From assembly GCA_963790545.1 (NCBI GenBank), contig CAWBPA010000021.1, positions 372,001 through 436,000 of the forward strand: a DNA stretch of 64,000 bases, in the 5' to 3' direction. Source of the DNA: DATBJG01 sp963790545 (GTDB taxonomy: Bacteria; Acidobacteriota; Vicinamibacteria; Vicinamibacterales; JAMQPK01). A model generated the notes under the pieces. The model did no database searches and was not told where the DNA came from. It saw only the letters and a program-made list of their open reading frames with translations. A program made the position numbers and the translations under genes. Shown piece after piece: positions 1 to 10,425 of this stretch (its first letter is position 1; every line of letters begins with the position of its first letter).

Positions 1-858
1 GTGGGGCTCATTCCCGATGTCGCGACGCTGCGCGACCGCGTGCCGTCGCCCATGGCCCGCAAGGTGTACGGTGTCCTGGCCCTGGGATGGCGCGGCTCTG
101 CCCGCCAGTGGGCACGTCACGACACTACCTACCTTCTGCTTGCGGGACTTGCCACGGCTCTCGGTGTGTCGGTGCACAGCATCGTCAGCTTCGATTTTGC
201 CATGTCGATCATTCCGGGATGGCACGCCACGATCTTCGCGCCCTATTTCGCAACCGGGGCCATCTACTCCGGGTTTGCGATGGTCCTGACGTTCATCATC
301 CCGCTGCGCAAAGCGTTCGGGCTGGAGGACTTCATTACCGTGCGACACCTCCGCAACATCAGCAAGATCATGCTCGTCACCGGGCTGATCGTCGCGCATG
401 CCTACATGACAGAGGCCTTCATGGCCTGGTACAGCGTGAACATCTACGAGCGATCGATGGCGCTTCATCGATTGACCGGCCCCTACGCCGAGATCTACTG
501 GGTGCTTCTGGTGACCAATTTCGTCATCCCGCAGGCACTGTGGTTCCCCTTTGTCAACCGAAACGTCTTCCTTCTGTTCGTCATCGCTCTTTGCGTGAAC
601 GTCGGCATGTGGCTCGAGCGATTCGTCATTGTCGTCACGAGCCTCCATCGCGATTTCCTTCCGTCGGCCTGGGGTCGGTATATGCCGACCATGTGGGACT
701 GGGGCATGTTCTTCGGCACGATAGGCTTATTCCTGACATTGTTCTTTCTGTTCGTTCGCGTGCTACCCGCCGTCGCGATGTTCGAGATGAGGATGCTCGT
801 CCCGCGATCGGTGACGCGGATCAACGCGGATTTCGACGAGAAAGGTCATGTCGGGTAA
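1..858 (+). CDS. actC: Alternative complex III subunit ActC (NrfD-like), 5' partial
   Basis: C-terminal 285 residues of an NrfD/PsrC-family quinol-binding membrane subunit of alternative complex III, the quinol:cytochrome c oxidoreductase that replaces bc1 in many Acidobacteriota and Bacteroidota. The gene runs in from outside the window: the family is normally well over 400 residues with about ten membrane helices, and only the later helices are here. Long hydrophobic segments alternate with short polar loops (for example HSIVSFDFAMSIIPGWH, then an amphipathic stretch around GLEDFITVRHL, typical of the family). The GTG at base 1 is just the window edge. It overlaps the actD start by 11 bases, so the genes are translationally coupled. 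Function rests on family recognition plus the actD-E-F genes that follow. Confidence 0.88.
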   Translation: MGLIPDVATLRDRVPSPMARKVYGVLALGWRGSARQWARHDTTYLLLAGLATALGVSVHSIVSFDFAMSIIPGWHATIFAPYFATGAIYSGFAMVLTFIIPLRKAFGLEDFITVRHLRNISKIMLVTGLIVAHAYMTEAFMAWYSVNIYERSMALHRLTGPYAEIYWVLLVTNFVIPQALWFPFVNRNVFLLFVIALCVNVGMWLERFVIVVTSLHRDFLPSAWGRYMPTMWDWGMFFGTIGLFLTLFFLFVRVLPAVAMFEMRMLVPRSVTRINADFDEKGHVG

Positions 859-1396
859 CGCGCGGCGAGCACCGTACGGTCTTCTGGCTGAGTTCGAGGG
901 CCCAAGCGCACTTGTCGCGTGCGGCCCAGCAGGCGTACGAGCGCGGATATCGCCGCATGGATGCTTACGCGCCGTATCCGGTGGAAGGCCTGGCTCAGGC
1001 GCTGGGAGACCGACGAAATTACCTGCCATTCGTCACGCTGATCGGCGGAATCGTCGGGGGTGTGGGCGCGTACTTTCTTCAGTATTGGACCTCGGTCGTC
1101 GACTATCCGATCAATGTCGGCGGCCGGCCGCTGCACAGCTGGCCATCCTTCATCCCGATTGCTTTCGAGACGACGATTCTCTTTGCTGCGATCGCCGCCG
1201 TGCTCGGTATGGTTGTCGCCGACTGGACTCCCACGCCTCTACCATCCTGTCTTCAATGTGCCGGCGTTTCAGCGCGCGACACGCGACGGGTTTTTCCTTT
1301 GCATCGAAGCGAGGGACAAGATCTTCGATCGACGAGGAGACTGGAAGGTTTCTGGAAAGTCTCGGGCCACGGGAGGTCACCGAAGTTGAGGCTTAA
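848..1396 (+). CDS. actD: Alternative complex III subunit ActD (DUF3341), frame-broken
   Basis: DUF3341 membrane subunit of alternative complex III. The protein is spread over three frames: MSGNARRAPYGLLAEFEG in frame 2, then AAQQAYERGYRRMDAYAPYP and two membrane helices in frame 3, then GLPRLYHPVFNVPAFQRATR in frame 1, then the end FLESLGPREVTEVEA in frame 2. Breaks lie near 915, 1225 and 1335. Order and spacing of the pieces match a normal DUF3341 protein of about 180 residues with two helices in a hairpin, so the breaks look like sequence errors and not decay. Both flanking act genes overlap it. In the complex this subunit anchors the peripheral part to the membrane (family knowledge). Confidence 0.82.
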   Translation: MSGNARRAPYGLLAEFEGPSALVACGPAGVRARISPHGCLRAVSGGRPGSGAGRPTKLPAIRHADRRNRRGCGRVLSSVLDLGRRLSDQCRRPAAAQLAILHPDCFRDDDSLCCDRRRARYGCRRLDSHASTILSSMCRRFSARHATGFSFASKRGTRSSIDEETGRFLESLGPREVTEVEA

Positions 1397-1962
1397 GATT
1401 TTCCTGCCTGCTGCCGTCTGCCTGCTGCCGACCCTCCTGGCGTGTCGTCAGGACATGCACGACCAGCCACGTGTCGAGCCCTTCGAGCAGTCGAAGGTAT
1501 TCGCCAACGGATCCAGCGCGAGACCGCCCGTGCCCAATACCGTGGCCCGCGGTACCCTGAACGAAGACGAACATCTCTATGCCGGACGGGTGAATGGCGA
1601 GCTGGCCAGGACGTTTCCGTTTGACATCACCGCGGAGGTGCTCGCACGCGGACGGGAACGGTACGACATTTACTGCGCTCCCTGTCACAGCGTGACCGGC
1701 GACGGTAACGGCACCATTGTCCGTAAAGGGCTTTCCCCCGCCACCTTCGCTGCACACGGATGACCTCCGCTTTGCGACGCCCGGCCAGATATTCGACACC
1801 ATTACGAACGGCACCGGCGAAATGCCGGACTACTCGCAGGAAGTTCCCGTGCAGGATCGCTGGGCGATCGTCGCTTACATCCGCGCGCTGCAGCTCAGTC
1901 AGCATGCTGACGTCAACACGCTGCCTCAGCCTGACCGTGAGGCTCTGGAGAGGATCCGCTAG
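1386..1962 (+). CDS. actE: Alternative complex III subunit ActE, monohaem cytochrome c lipoprotein, frame-broken
   Basis: Monohaem cytochrome c subunit. A TTG start at 1386 overlaps the end of actD and is followed by a hydrophobic leader ending in a lipobox (LLPTLLAC), so the mature protein should be a lipoprotein on the outer face of the inner membrane. The haem motif CAPCH lies about 97 residues in, within ERYDIYCAPCHSVTGDGNG. The frame breaks near 1730; the second part continues FATPGQIFDTITNGTGEMP, which supplies the distal Met ligand, and ends QDRWAIVAYIRALQLSQHA, the usual C-terminal helix of class I cytochromes c. It passes electrons from the quinol-oxidising core to the terminal acceptor. 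The last base of its stop codon is the first base of the actF GTG. Confidence 0.82.
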
Positions 1963-3165
1963 TGAAGCGCCTTCGAAGGTGGGCCGTGATCGGAGGAGCC
2001 GTCGGCGCCGCGGCGTGTCTCGTGGGCGGGGTTATCAACCCCCGTCAATTCTTTTATTCATACCTTCTCGCTTTTACGCTTTGGCTGGGGGTTACGCTCG
2101 GCAGCCTGGGCCTGCTGATGGTGCAGCATCTCTCGGGCGGGGCCTGGGGCTTCGTTCTCCGTCGTCAACTCGAAGCTGCCTCACGCCTCGCTCCCGTCAT
2201 GGGCCTCTTGTTCATCCCGATTCTGGTGGGTATCCGCACGCTCTATCCATGGGCGCAAGCCGCGGTGGTTGCCGCCGATCCCATCCTCCAGGGGAAGCGG
2301 CTCTACCTGAACGTTCCCTTCTTTGTCGTTCGTGCGGGGTTTTACTTCACCGCCTGGACGGCGATTGGCTGGGTTCTCAGTTACTGGTCGCTCATGCAGG
2401 ACGAGCGTGGGAGAACAACCCCTTGGGACGGCGAATGCAAGCTGTCAGCGCAGCGGGCCTCATCGTATACGTCCTGACGATGACATTTGCCTCCGTAGAC
2501 TGGCTCATGTCGCTCGAGCCGCATTGGTACTCGACCATCTTCAGCATTGTCGTGATCAGCGGTCAGGGCCTCTCGGCGGTCGCGGTCGCCATCATCGTTC
2601 TGGCGGCCGTTCGCGCGACAAACGAATGGCTCAGGTTGCCATGCCGGCTCGCTTCCATGACCTGGGCAACCTGATGCTGATGTTTCTCATGGTCTGGGCG
2701 TACGTGTCGTTCTCGCAGTTTCTGATCATCTGGTCGGCCAACTTGCCCGAAGAAATCCCGTGGTACACGCACCGTATCGGAAACGAATGGCAATCGATTG
2801 GCCTTGGACTGGTGGTTTTTCATTTCGCGGTCCCGTTCGCCTTGCTGCTGTCGCGCAACACGAAGCGTGTGCGCAGCCGTCTGGTCCCTGTCGCCGTCAG
2901 TATTCTGGTCATGCGCGCCGTGGACTTGTTCTGGATCGTGGGGCCCGAACGCTCGCCCGCACAGTTCAGCGTGCATTGGTTGGACATCGTCTTGCCGATC
3001 ACGCTTGGATGCATCTGGGTCGCTCTCTACATTCGCCAAATGCAGGGTCGATCGCTCCTGCCGACCTACGGGGATGAGGGAGCCGCTCCAGAAGGGATCC
3101 GACCGGAGTTCGGTGTCGTGAAACCGCCGGCGGGGACCACTCACGAGAGGCCGGCCGTCTCATGA
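1962..3165 (+). CDS. actF: Alternative complex III subunit ActF, frame-broken
   Basis: Second large membrane subunit of alternative complex III, related to ActC. It starts at GTG 1962 (overlapping the actE stop) with MKRLRRWAVIGGAVGAAACL, continues in another frame from about 2430 (LIVYVLTMTFASVDWLMSLE, a very characteristic ActF stretch) and in a third frame from about 2640 (FHDLGNLMLMFLMVWAYVSF) to the stop at 3165. Ten hydrophobic segments can be pieced together. Total length about 400 residues fits the family. The stop overlaps the next ATG. No cytochrome oxidase genes follow, although act operons often run straight into them. Confidence 0.84.
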
Positions 3166-3491
3166 ACGTGGTCCGACGATCTGTTCCGACCTGGAGCAAC
3201 GCTGGCATGGGTCGCCGCCGGCCTCGCCGGACTTGCGATTGTCGTACTGGGTGCAGTCGCATCGTTGATTCTGCTGAGGCGCGATACCGGAGTCTCCGAG
3301 CGGCCAGCCGTGACCAAGACCGCCCGTCCGGTCGAAGACTATCGACGGATACGCGAGGAAGAGTCGAGGGTTCTTCGCGAGTATCAGTGGATTGATCGCG
3401 ACACTGGGAACCGCGCGCATTCCCAATCGAGCGCGCGATGACCCTGATCCTCGAGCGTGGCTCGCTCAAGGCACCCACGAGCACGCAGTAA
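3162..3491 (+). CDS. Small one-TM protein at end of act operon, frame-broken
   Basis: Small protein of about 108 residues that is only visible once three one-base breaks are bridged. ATG 3162 overlaps the actF stop (ATGA). After a break near 3176 the protein reads DLFRPGATLAWVAAGLAGLA and has one membrane helix, then an acidic/basic tail EDYRRIREEESRVLREYQWI. Two extra A residues (near 3409 and 3425) hide the end; without them it reads DTGTARIPIERAMTLILERG and stops at 3491. I know this YxWxD...RIPIxRAM ending from small proteins encoded next to act and cytochrome oxidase genes, but no function is established. It is probably an assembly or accessory protein of the respiratory complex (inference). 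Confidence 0.6.
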
Positions 3492-3511
3492 CCTGCAGGC
3501 CCCGGCTCTTA

Positions 3512-4192
3512 CTATTTCTTCTCCAGCAACACGTGGTGATACAAGAGCGCGGCGACAATTGCGCCCGCCGGAGGTGCGATCCAATACGCCCAGTGCCAGT
3601 CCCAAAGACCGTACACGAGAGCTGGACCAAACGATCGCGCCGGATTCATCGACGCGCCAGTGACCGCGCCTCCCGCGAGAATGTCGAACGCGACCGTCAG
3701 GCCGATGCCAAAGCCTCCAATCTTTACCGCACGCCCTCGATCGTCTACGGCCGTGCCGAAGATCGCCGTCATCAGCAGGAAGGTCATGATGAATTCCGCC
3801 AGCAGGACCACTCTCGGAGTCGCCCAGCTTGCTGGCAGGGGAATGCCGAGCTTGGTGGCATCCATGGCTTCCTGAGGAAAGATCAGACAGCACGCGAGTG
3901 CGGCGACGGTGGCTCCGATGAGCTGGGTCACGATGTAGGCGCCCGCTGCGGGCACTTTGATGCGCCCGGTCGAGAGAAAGCCAAGCGTAACCGCCGGATT
4001 GAAGTGCGCGCCGGAGATACCGCCAAACGCATTGACGGCGACCGACAGAGCCAAGCCCGTGCGCCAGCGCAATGCCCGACCAGCCCGGCGCCACTGTTGA
4101 TCGGCGGCGCCAGTGCTGACAATGGCCGCAATGCCCGCAAAGCACAGAAAGAAAGTTCCGAGAAACTCAGCGACGAGCGATCGCGTGTTCAT
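3512..4192 (-). CDS. Aquaporin / MIP family channel
   Basis: Membrane channel of the major intrinsic protein family, for water or small neutral solutes. Both hallmark NPA boxes are present, HFNPAVT in the first half and SMNPARS in the second, with six hydrophobic segments over 226 residues, a normal length. ATG 4192 has a good ribosome site (AAAGGAG six bases upstream). A stretch between about 4050 and 4085 is read in the wrong frame by two compensating one-base changes: the other frame gives GIALAHGL, the expected end of the second helix before the first NPA. It lies directly behind the HD-GYP gene on the same strand. AqpZ-like water channel is more likely than GlpF because no glycerol genes are nearby, but I cannot settle this. 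Confidence 0.85.
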   Translation of the reverse strand: MNTRSLVAEFLGTFFLCFAGIAAIVSTGAADQQWRRAGRALRWRTGLALSVAVNAFGGISGAHFNPAVTLGFLSTGRIKVPAAGAYIVTQLIGATVAALACCLIFPQEAMDATKLGIPLPASWATPRVVLLAEFIMTFLLMTAIFGTAVDDRGRAVKIGGFGIGLTVAFDILAGGAVTGASMNPARSFGPALVYGLWDWHWAYWIAPPAGAIVAALLYHHVLLEKK

Positions 4193-5476
4193 CGTGACTC
4201 CTTTCCTGTCAGAAAGACTTGCAGCACGCAGCTCAGGTTGACGCCGGAGGCGCTGCCGACAACCCCGTGCGGATTTGATCGATTCGCGGAAAGTCCCTTT
4301 GAAAAAGGCGCGGACCACCCGCGGGTCGAAGTGACGACCGCTGTCACCCTCGATCGTCTGCACTGCCTGATCCAACGGAAACGCATTTTTGTAGCAACGT
4401 TCCGATGTCAACGCATCAAACACGTCGGCGACGGCAACGATCCGACCTTCGAGCGGAATCTCATCCTGTCGCAGGCCCCGCGGATATCCACTGCCATCCC
4501 ATTTCTCGTGATGCGTCAACGCAATGATTTCTGATACGCGCAGAAGAGGCGCCGTCGCATTGGCCAGAATGCGGGAACCAAGGGTCGTGTGCTCCTGCAT
4601 GGCGTGCATCTCTTCGGCCGTGAGTTGCCCGCTCTTCATCAGAATGGAATCGGGCACCCCGATTTTTCCGATGTCGTGCAGCAGCGCGGCAGTGCTGACG
4701 AGATCCACATCCGCCGGCGAGAGCCCCAGTTCCTCCGCGATGACCGCGGTGTAGCGGCTCATGCGTCGGAGATGCAACGCCGTGGCCTTGTCCTTGTACT
4801 CGGCGGCAACCGACAGCCGGAAGATCGTGTCGAGCTGAGCGTCCATCAGGTCCTGCGCGAGCAGCGCGTTCTTGATCGCCACCGCCGCCTGGCTGGCGAG
4901 CGAGCTCACGAGTTTCTCGGCTTCACGGGCGAACGGTACAGTCCGGCCGCCTTTTCGTGCGTTGATCAGCTGAAGCACGCCGATGAGCTGACCGTCGGTG
5001 TCCTTCATCGGCACGACAATGACACTGATCGTTCGGTAATGGTTCTGTTCGTCGAACCGTGGATCGAACCGGTACGGTCTCGTCGACGGCAGGTGATATG
5101 CGTCGCGAATGTTGAGCAGCTTGCCGGTGAGTCCGACATAGCCCGCCAACGACTTGGTGTCGAGCGTCAGCGAGTCCGTACGGGAGGAATCGGCCAGGCT
5201 TTCAGAACGGTTTTGAGCAGCTTCGGGCGAAGACGCACGCCGTCGCGTAGGCCTGGCGTTCTGGCTGACGGCGAACCAGAGTCGCCCCTGCCTGCGGAGA
5301 TAGATGCTGCCAGCTTCGGCAGTCGTGAGTCGGCGCCCCTGGGTCAGGATGAGCTCGAGCAATCGGTTCAGATCGCGCTCGCCCGACAACGCGATCCCGA
5401 TTCGATGGAGCGCGACCAGCTGACGTCGAAGCTGATGCGCGCTGCCGCCACGCCCGCGCGAAGCGGACACCCCCAT
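4193..5476 (-). CDS. GAF and HD-GYP domain protein, probable c-di-GMP phosphodiesterase
   Basis: Signalling protein of about 420 residues. N-terminal part is a GAF sensor domain (around RDLNRLLELILTQGRRLTTA through ISVIVVPMKDTDGQLIGVLQ). C-terminal part is an HD-GYP phosphodiesterase with both signatures intact: LLHDIGKIGVPDSIL (HD) and HHEKWDGSGYPRGL (GYP). Family members hydrolyse cyclic di-GMP to GMP. Start chosen at ATG 5476, five bases after the rmlA stop, so it is co-transcribed with rmlA. No stop codon separates it from the aquaporin in this frame; since the aquaporin has its own ribosome site, I read this as a stop lost to a one-base error in the last 30 codons and not a real fusion. 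The end coordinate is therefore approximate. Confidence 0.85.
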
Positions 5477-5481
5477 GTGGC

Positions 5482-6351
<870 letters not shown>

Positions 6352-6460
6352 GGTTGGATGGTCGACCCCTTCACCCCGCGGCGATCGCCGCGCTCTCTTG
6401 TGCTCACGGCGCACCGACTGTACATCAACCGAGCTCGAGATTATGACATTCAAGCAACGA

Positions 6461-6466
6461 TATAAT
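6461..6466 (+). promoter_or_regulatory. Candidate -10 element of icd, very short leader
   Basis: A perfect TATAAT lies 12 bases before the icd start codon. Transcription would begin near 6473, leaving a leader of about six bases without room for a ribosome-binding site, and none is visible. No good -35 box is present at 16-18 bases. The site fits a leaderless or near-leaderless transcript. Confidence 0.4.
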
Positions 6467-6478
6467 GCACGGGACACC

Positions 6479-7763
6479 ATGACTCCAACCGCTACCGGCG
6501 AAAAAATTACCCTTTCGAGTGGCAAACTGAGCGTGCCCGATCATCCGATCATTCCCTTCATCGAGGGAGACGGCATTGGACCCGATATCTGGCGTGCCAG
6601 CGTGCGAGTCCTCGACGCTGCTGTCCAAAAGGCCTACGGCGGCCGGCGTCAGATCGTCTGGAAGGAAGTGCTCGCCGGGCAGAAAGCGTTTGACCTGCAG
6701 AAATCGTGGTTGCCGGACGAAACCATCGAAGCGTTCAAGGAGTACCTGGTCGGCATCAAAGGGCCGCTGACGACGCCAGTGGGCGGTGGCATCCGCTCGC
6801 TGAACGTTGCCGTCCGGCAGATTCTCGATCTGTACGTCTGCCTCCGGCCCGTCCGCTGGTTTAAAGGCGCGCCCTCGCCAATCAAGACGCCAGACAAAGT
6901 CGACATGGTGATCTTCCGTGAGAACACCGAGGACATCTACGTCGGTATCGAATGGGAAGCCGGGTCGGAAGGTGCACGGAAGCTCCTGGGGTTCCTGCAG
7001 CAGGAATTCCCGAAAATGTACGAACGTATCCGATTCCCCGAGACGAGCGGCATCGGCATAAAACCCATTTCACAGGAAGGCAGCGATCGGCTCGTCCGGG
7101 CCGCTATCCAGTACGCCATCGTCAACAAACGTAAGAGTCTCACGCTCGTTCACAAAGGCAACATCATGAAGTTCACCGAAGGCGCATTCCGCAATTGGGG
7201 ATACGCGCTCGTTGAGCGTGAATTCGCGCGTGAAACCTACACGTGGGAACAGTGGGGCCGGACCAAAGCAGAAGAGCGGGGAGGCGGCGGCCAATGCCGA
7301 ACAGAAATCGGCTCTCGCCGCCGGAAAGATTCTCGTCAAAGACGCCATCGCCGACATCACGCTGCAACAGGTGCTCACGCGGCCTGACGAGTTCGATGTC
7401 ATTGCCACGCCGAATCTGAACGGTGACTACTTGTCAGATGCGCTTGCGGCGCAAGTGGGTGGCATCGGTATCGCACCGGGCGGCAACATCAATTACGTGA
7501 CAGGGCACGCGGTATTTGAAGCCACTCACGGCACGGCGCCCAAGTATGCCAACCTCGACAAGGTCAACCCCGGCTCGGTCGTGCTTTCGGGTGAGATGAT
7601 GCTCCGCTATATGGGCTGGACGGAAGCCGCGGATCTCATCATCAAGGCCATGGACGATGCCATCGCGGCCAAGACGGTCACGTACGACTTCGCCCGCCTG
7701 ATGGATGGCGCGACAGAGGTCAGCACGAGCCGGTTTGGCGATGCGCTCATCGCCCGCATGTAA
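6479..7763 (+). CDS. icd: NADP-dependent isocitrate dehydrogenase, one frame break
   Basis: Converts isocitrate to 2-oxoglutarate in the citric acid cycle, reducing NADP. The sequence follows E. coli Icd closely: PIIPFIEGDGIGPDIW, GPLTTPVGGGIRSLNVA (with the serine, about residue 107, that AceK phosphorylates in enterics), FRENTEDIYVGIEW, VHKGNIMKFTEGAF, then after a break at about 7280 ILVKDAIADITLQQVL, NLNGDYLSDALAAQVGGIG and ATHGTAPKYA. Total about 427 residues. ATG 6479 gives the expected N-terminus; longer in-frame starts from 6317 run into rmlA promoter DNA. The region around the break (residues 260-285) contains an Ala/Lys/Glu-rich insertion relative to the E. coli enzyme. aceK is not in the window. 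Confidence 0.92.
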
Positions 7764-7871
7764 GTGGCGTTTGGTGGTCTTGAAATCGTACAGATGTGAG
7801 GTTCGACCAGTACGTCGCGCAAGGCCTTTCAGGCCTGCCTCGTGGGTGCGCCTCTTGCATCGGTTGATTCA

Positions 7872-8517
7872 ATGCCCAGACTGAAACTGCTGCCGGGAGT
7901 CCGTGTCGATCGGGGCCTGGGGCTCCGTAGCGGAGCCGAACGCCGAGGCACCGACCGCCGACACCAGCGACGGTCCGAAGTCAATCGGCGCCGGCGCACC
8001 CGTCGTCGTGCCGGGACCCTGTTGATGGTCGCGGTCACGGTTGCCCCGCTGATGTACTTGATCACAAGGCCTCACGCCTCGGAAAGCGTGTCCATCCGGG
8101 ATATCGAAGCAATCCCCCCCGAGCGCGCCTACGAACACCTGATCCAGGAAGCCGCGCGCACCTACGATCTGGACGCGGCACTCATTCGCGCCGTGATGCG
8201 GGTCGAGTCGTCGTTCAATCCGCTCGTCGTTTCGCCAGCGAGGCGCATCGGGTCTCATGCAGCTGATGCCGTCAGTGGCGGAGAGGATGGGCGTGAGAGA
8301 TCCGTTCGATCCCCGTGAAAACATCATGGCGGGGGCTCGTTACTTGCGGGAACTGCTCGACCGGCACAACGGCAGCATCGAGCTCACGCTGGCCAGCTAC
8401 AACGCGGGACCGGCGGCGGTGGCCCGCTACCGGAACAGGATTCCGCCATTCAAGGAAACGCGAAGCTACGTCAGGAAGATCACGCGGCTGATGGCCGACG
8501 AGGTGAGCAACGAGTAG
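7872..8517 (+). CDS. Lytic transglycosylase (SLT domain), one frame break
   Basis: Membrane-anchored soluble-lytic-transglycosylase-like enzyme that cleaves the glycan strands of peptidoglycan. The N-terminus is very basic (RRGTDRRHQRRSEVNRRRRT) followed by one hydrophobic helix, so it should sit in the inner membrane facing the periplasm. The SLT fold follows: ALIRAVMRVESSFNP carries the catalytic Glu (about residue 112), and after a one-base break near 8240 the text continues GASGLMQLMPSVAERMGV, NIMAGARYLRELLDRHNG and LASYNAGPAAVARY, all SLT motifs. The ATG at 7872 was preferred over a GTG at 7842; neither has a strong ribosome site. It ends 33 bases from the convergent vWA gene. Confidence 0.88.
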
Positions 8518-8550
8518 AGGAATAGTTTTCGAGTTCTCATTTTTCCGTTT

Positions 8551-9695
8551 TTAGGAGAGCGCCCCGGCAAGGAGCAGGATCGCGACGGTTGCGCCCCCGA
8601 CCTGCCCCCACAATTCAGCGCCTTCCTTCAAGACGAAAGGTGCCGAGACAGAGGATGACAGCGGCCGCGAACAGGAATCGCCAGTAGAGCTCTTCCTGGC
8701 TCGTCTCTTCCCGGCCCATCTGGGCGCGACGCCGAACGCTGCTGATGATCCGAAACGCCACGTCCCGATCGGGTTCGCGACCGAGCTCGAAGTACTCGCC
8801 ACCGCCCGCATGTGCGATCGTACGCAGGGAGTTGCGGTCGAGCACTCCGCGAATGTTGCTCATCCTCGGCCGCTGCGGCTGCGTGACGGGAAAGAATCCG
8901 TTGGCGTGTGACGATGCCGTCCGGCCCGGCGCCTTCGGGAATGAGCCCTCCTTGCGTGGTACCCACACCAACGACGTGGACGACGATGTCGCGGGCCCGA
9001 GCCACGGCGAGCGCGGTGGCCACGTTCCCGCTCCAGGACTGGCCGTCGGACACGACGACGAACGCTTTGGGATTGCGGGTCTTGCCAAAGAGTTCCTCGT
9101 CCTTCTCAACGAGCTTGACGCCCCAGTACACCCCCTCCTCGATATTGGTGTCCCAGGTCGTGAGGTCTTCGAGCCTGAACGGTGAACGCTCGCTCAAGTG
9201 ATCGAGAAAAAAGAAGAACGAGTTGGGGTCTTTGGTCAGACGCAGCTGCGGGGACGCCAGGTGTGCGAACAGAGCAAGCGCGACCCGATCTCCCTTCCAG
9301 CTCAGCGCCTCGGCAAACGCTCTCAGGAACTGGACGGAGCGGCGCCATCGGTCCGGCTTCACGTCGGTGACATACATGGATGAAGAGCCGTCCTGCAGGA
9401 GAACGAAGTCCGCACTCGCGCGCCGCACAACAGATGTACGCGCCTGCGGCCGAGCCAATGCGACGATGCAGCAGCAGGCCGCAAGGAGCAGGCAAAACCA
9501 GAATGCGAGATCACCGACCATCGTGAAATGCTCGCCGACCGGAGTCAGTCGTCGTTGCCGATAACGCCTGGCATCGGCCCGACGGCGCAACACCTGCCAG
9601 CCCCACAGCACCATCAGGACAGCGGGTGCCAGAAGGAGCCAGAGAAAGGTCGGCTCGCCGAAGCTGAGTGAGTCGTAGTCGATGCCCGTAAGCAT
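8551..9695 (-). CDS. BatA/BatB-like membrane vWA protein, frame-broken
   Basis: von Willebrand factor A domain protein anchored by two N-terminal helices (FGEPTFLWLLLAPAVLMVL and GDLAFWFCLLLAACCCIVAL) and by helices near the C-terminus. The vWA metal site reads DGSSSMY, which keeps the DxSxS pattern, and VVVSDGQSW supplies the downstream Asp. The frame breaks near 8905 and 8640; the last part ends KEGAELWGQVGGATVAILLL. It is the last gene of the MoxR operon, six bases after the previous stop. In related loci (Bacteroides aerotolerance operon, Francisella MoxR-vWA genes) these vWA proteins form membrane complexes with the MoxR ATPase. The substrate is unknown. Confidence 0.78.
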
Positions 9696-9700
9696 TTATT

Positions 9701-10393
9701 CTATCCCTTCTTCTCTGTCGGGGCGGCTTTGCCGGAACTGCCGCTTCCCTGCTGCAATTCTTCCGATTCGAGCGGGATGTAGATCTTGAAGTCGTTCATA
9801 TTGCCCTGCTCCGGCGTGGGTCCACCCCCTCGACCTTCGGGGCCATCCTCTCCCTCACCCTCCCCCGGCTTGCGGCGGCCCTTCTCCACCTCCTGGCGAA
9901 GGCGCACGAGATATTCGTAGTTGTACGCGGCAGTTTCGTGCCGCGGAGTGTTCTTCAAGACCGTCAGGTACGCGTTGATACTCGTGTCCAACGCGTCAAG
10001 GGTGCTCTGTTTGTTTTTCGAGCCTGCCTGTCCGACCCGAAACACGGCGTTGGCGACAACCATCTGAAGCGCGATGTTGTCTTCATCAACCGTCGCGACG
10101 GGCTCAGTCCCCTGCGGGACGATCGTCGCGTACTGTCGCTGCCAGTACTGACTCGTCGCTCTGCGCGCGCGCACATCGTTCAGCGGCCCGCTTCCAATCC
10201 ACGGCAGGCGGCTCGCATACCCGTAGTAGCGCTCGGCCGTGTCGAACGTGGCGAGGGACTCGGCATACTTTTGCGTGACGAGGTTCTCCTGCGATTGAGC
10301 AAGGTCACGATCGAGCCTGCTGGCAGTCAGAAGGACCCCACCGAGAAGCGCGGCCACGATCGCGGCCACGACATATCCAATCACGCTTTTCAT
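9701..10393 (-). CDS. Hypothetical membrane-anchored helical-repeat protein of MoxR operon
   Basis: Protein of 230 residues with an N-terminal helix (SVIGYVVAAIVAALLGGVLL), then helical sequence resembling tetratricopeptide repeats (SQENLVTQKYAESLATFDTA, then LDALDTSINAYLTVLKNTPR and ETAAYNYEYLVRLRQEVEKG), then a low-complexity tail rich in Gly, Pro and Glu (RRKPGEGEGEDGPEGRGG). Such a protein commonly sits between the two vWA genes in Bat operons (BatC-like), where it would scaffold the complex (inference). Start 10393 has AGG at a good distance. No catalytic motif is seen. Confidence 0.6.
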   Translation of the reverse strand: MKSVIGYVVAAIVAALLGGVLLTASRLDRDLAQSQENLVTQKYAESLATFDTAERYYGYASRLPWIGSGPLNDVRARRATSQYWQRQYATIVPQGTEPVATVDEDNIALQMVVANAVFRVGQAGSKNKQSTLDALDTSINAYLTVLKNTPRHETAAYNYEYLVRLRQEVEKGRRKPGEGEGEDGPEGRGGGPTPEQGNMNDFKIYIPLESEELQQGSGSSGKAAPTEKKG

Positions 10394-10425
10394 CGAAGCC
10401 TCCCCAGGATCACACGGTTGAATCC

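Noticed and set aside
87..1763. 558-residue open frame on the plus strand as one gene
   Set aside because: It strings together the wrong frame of actC with pieces of actD and actE; only the actD/actE pieces are real.
3392..4534. 380-residue open frame on the plus strand
   Set aside because: Antisense to the aquaporin and HD-GYP genes. Only its first bases overlap the end of the small act-operon gene.
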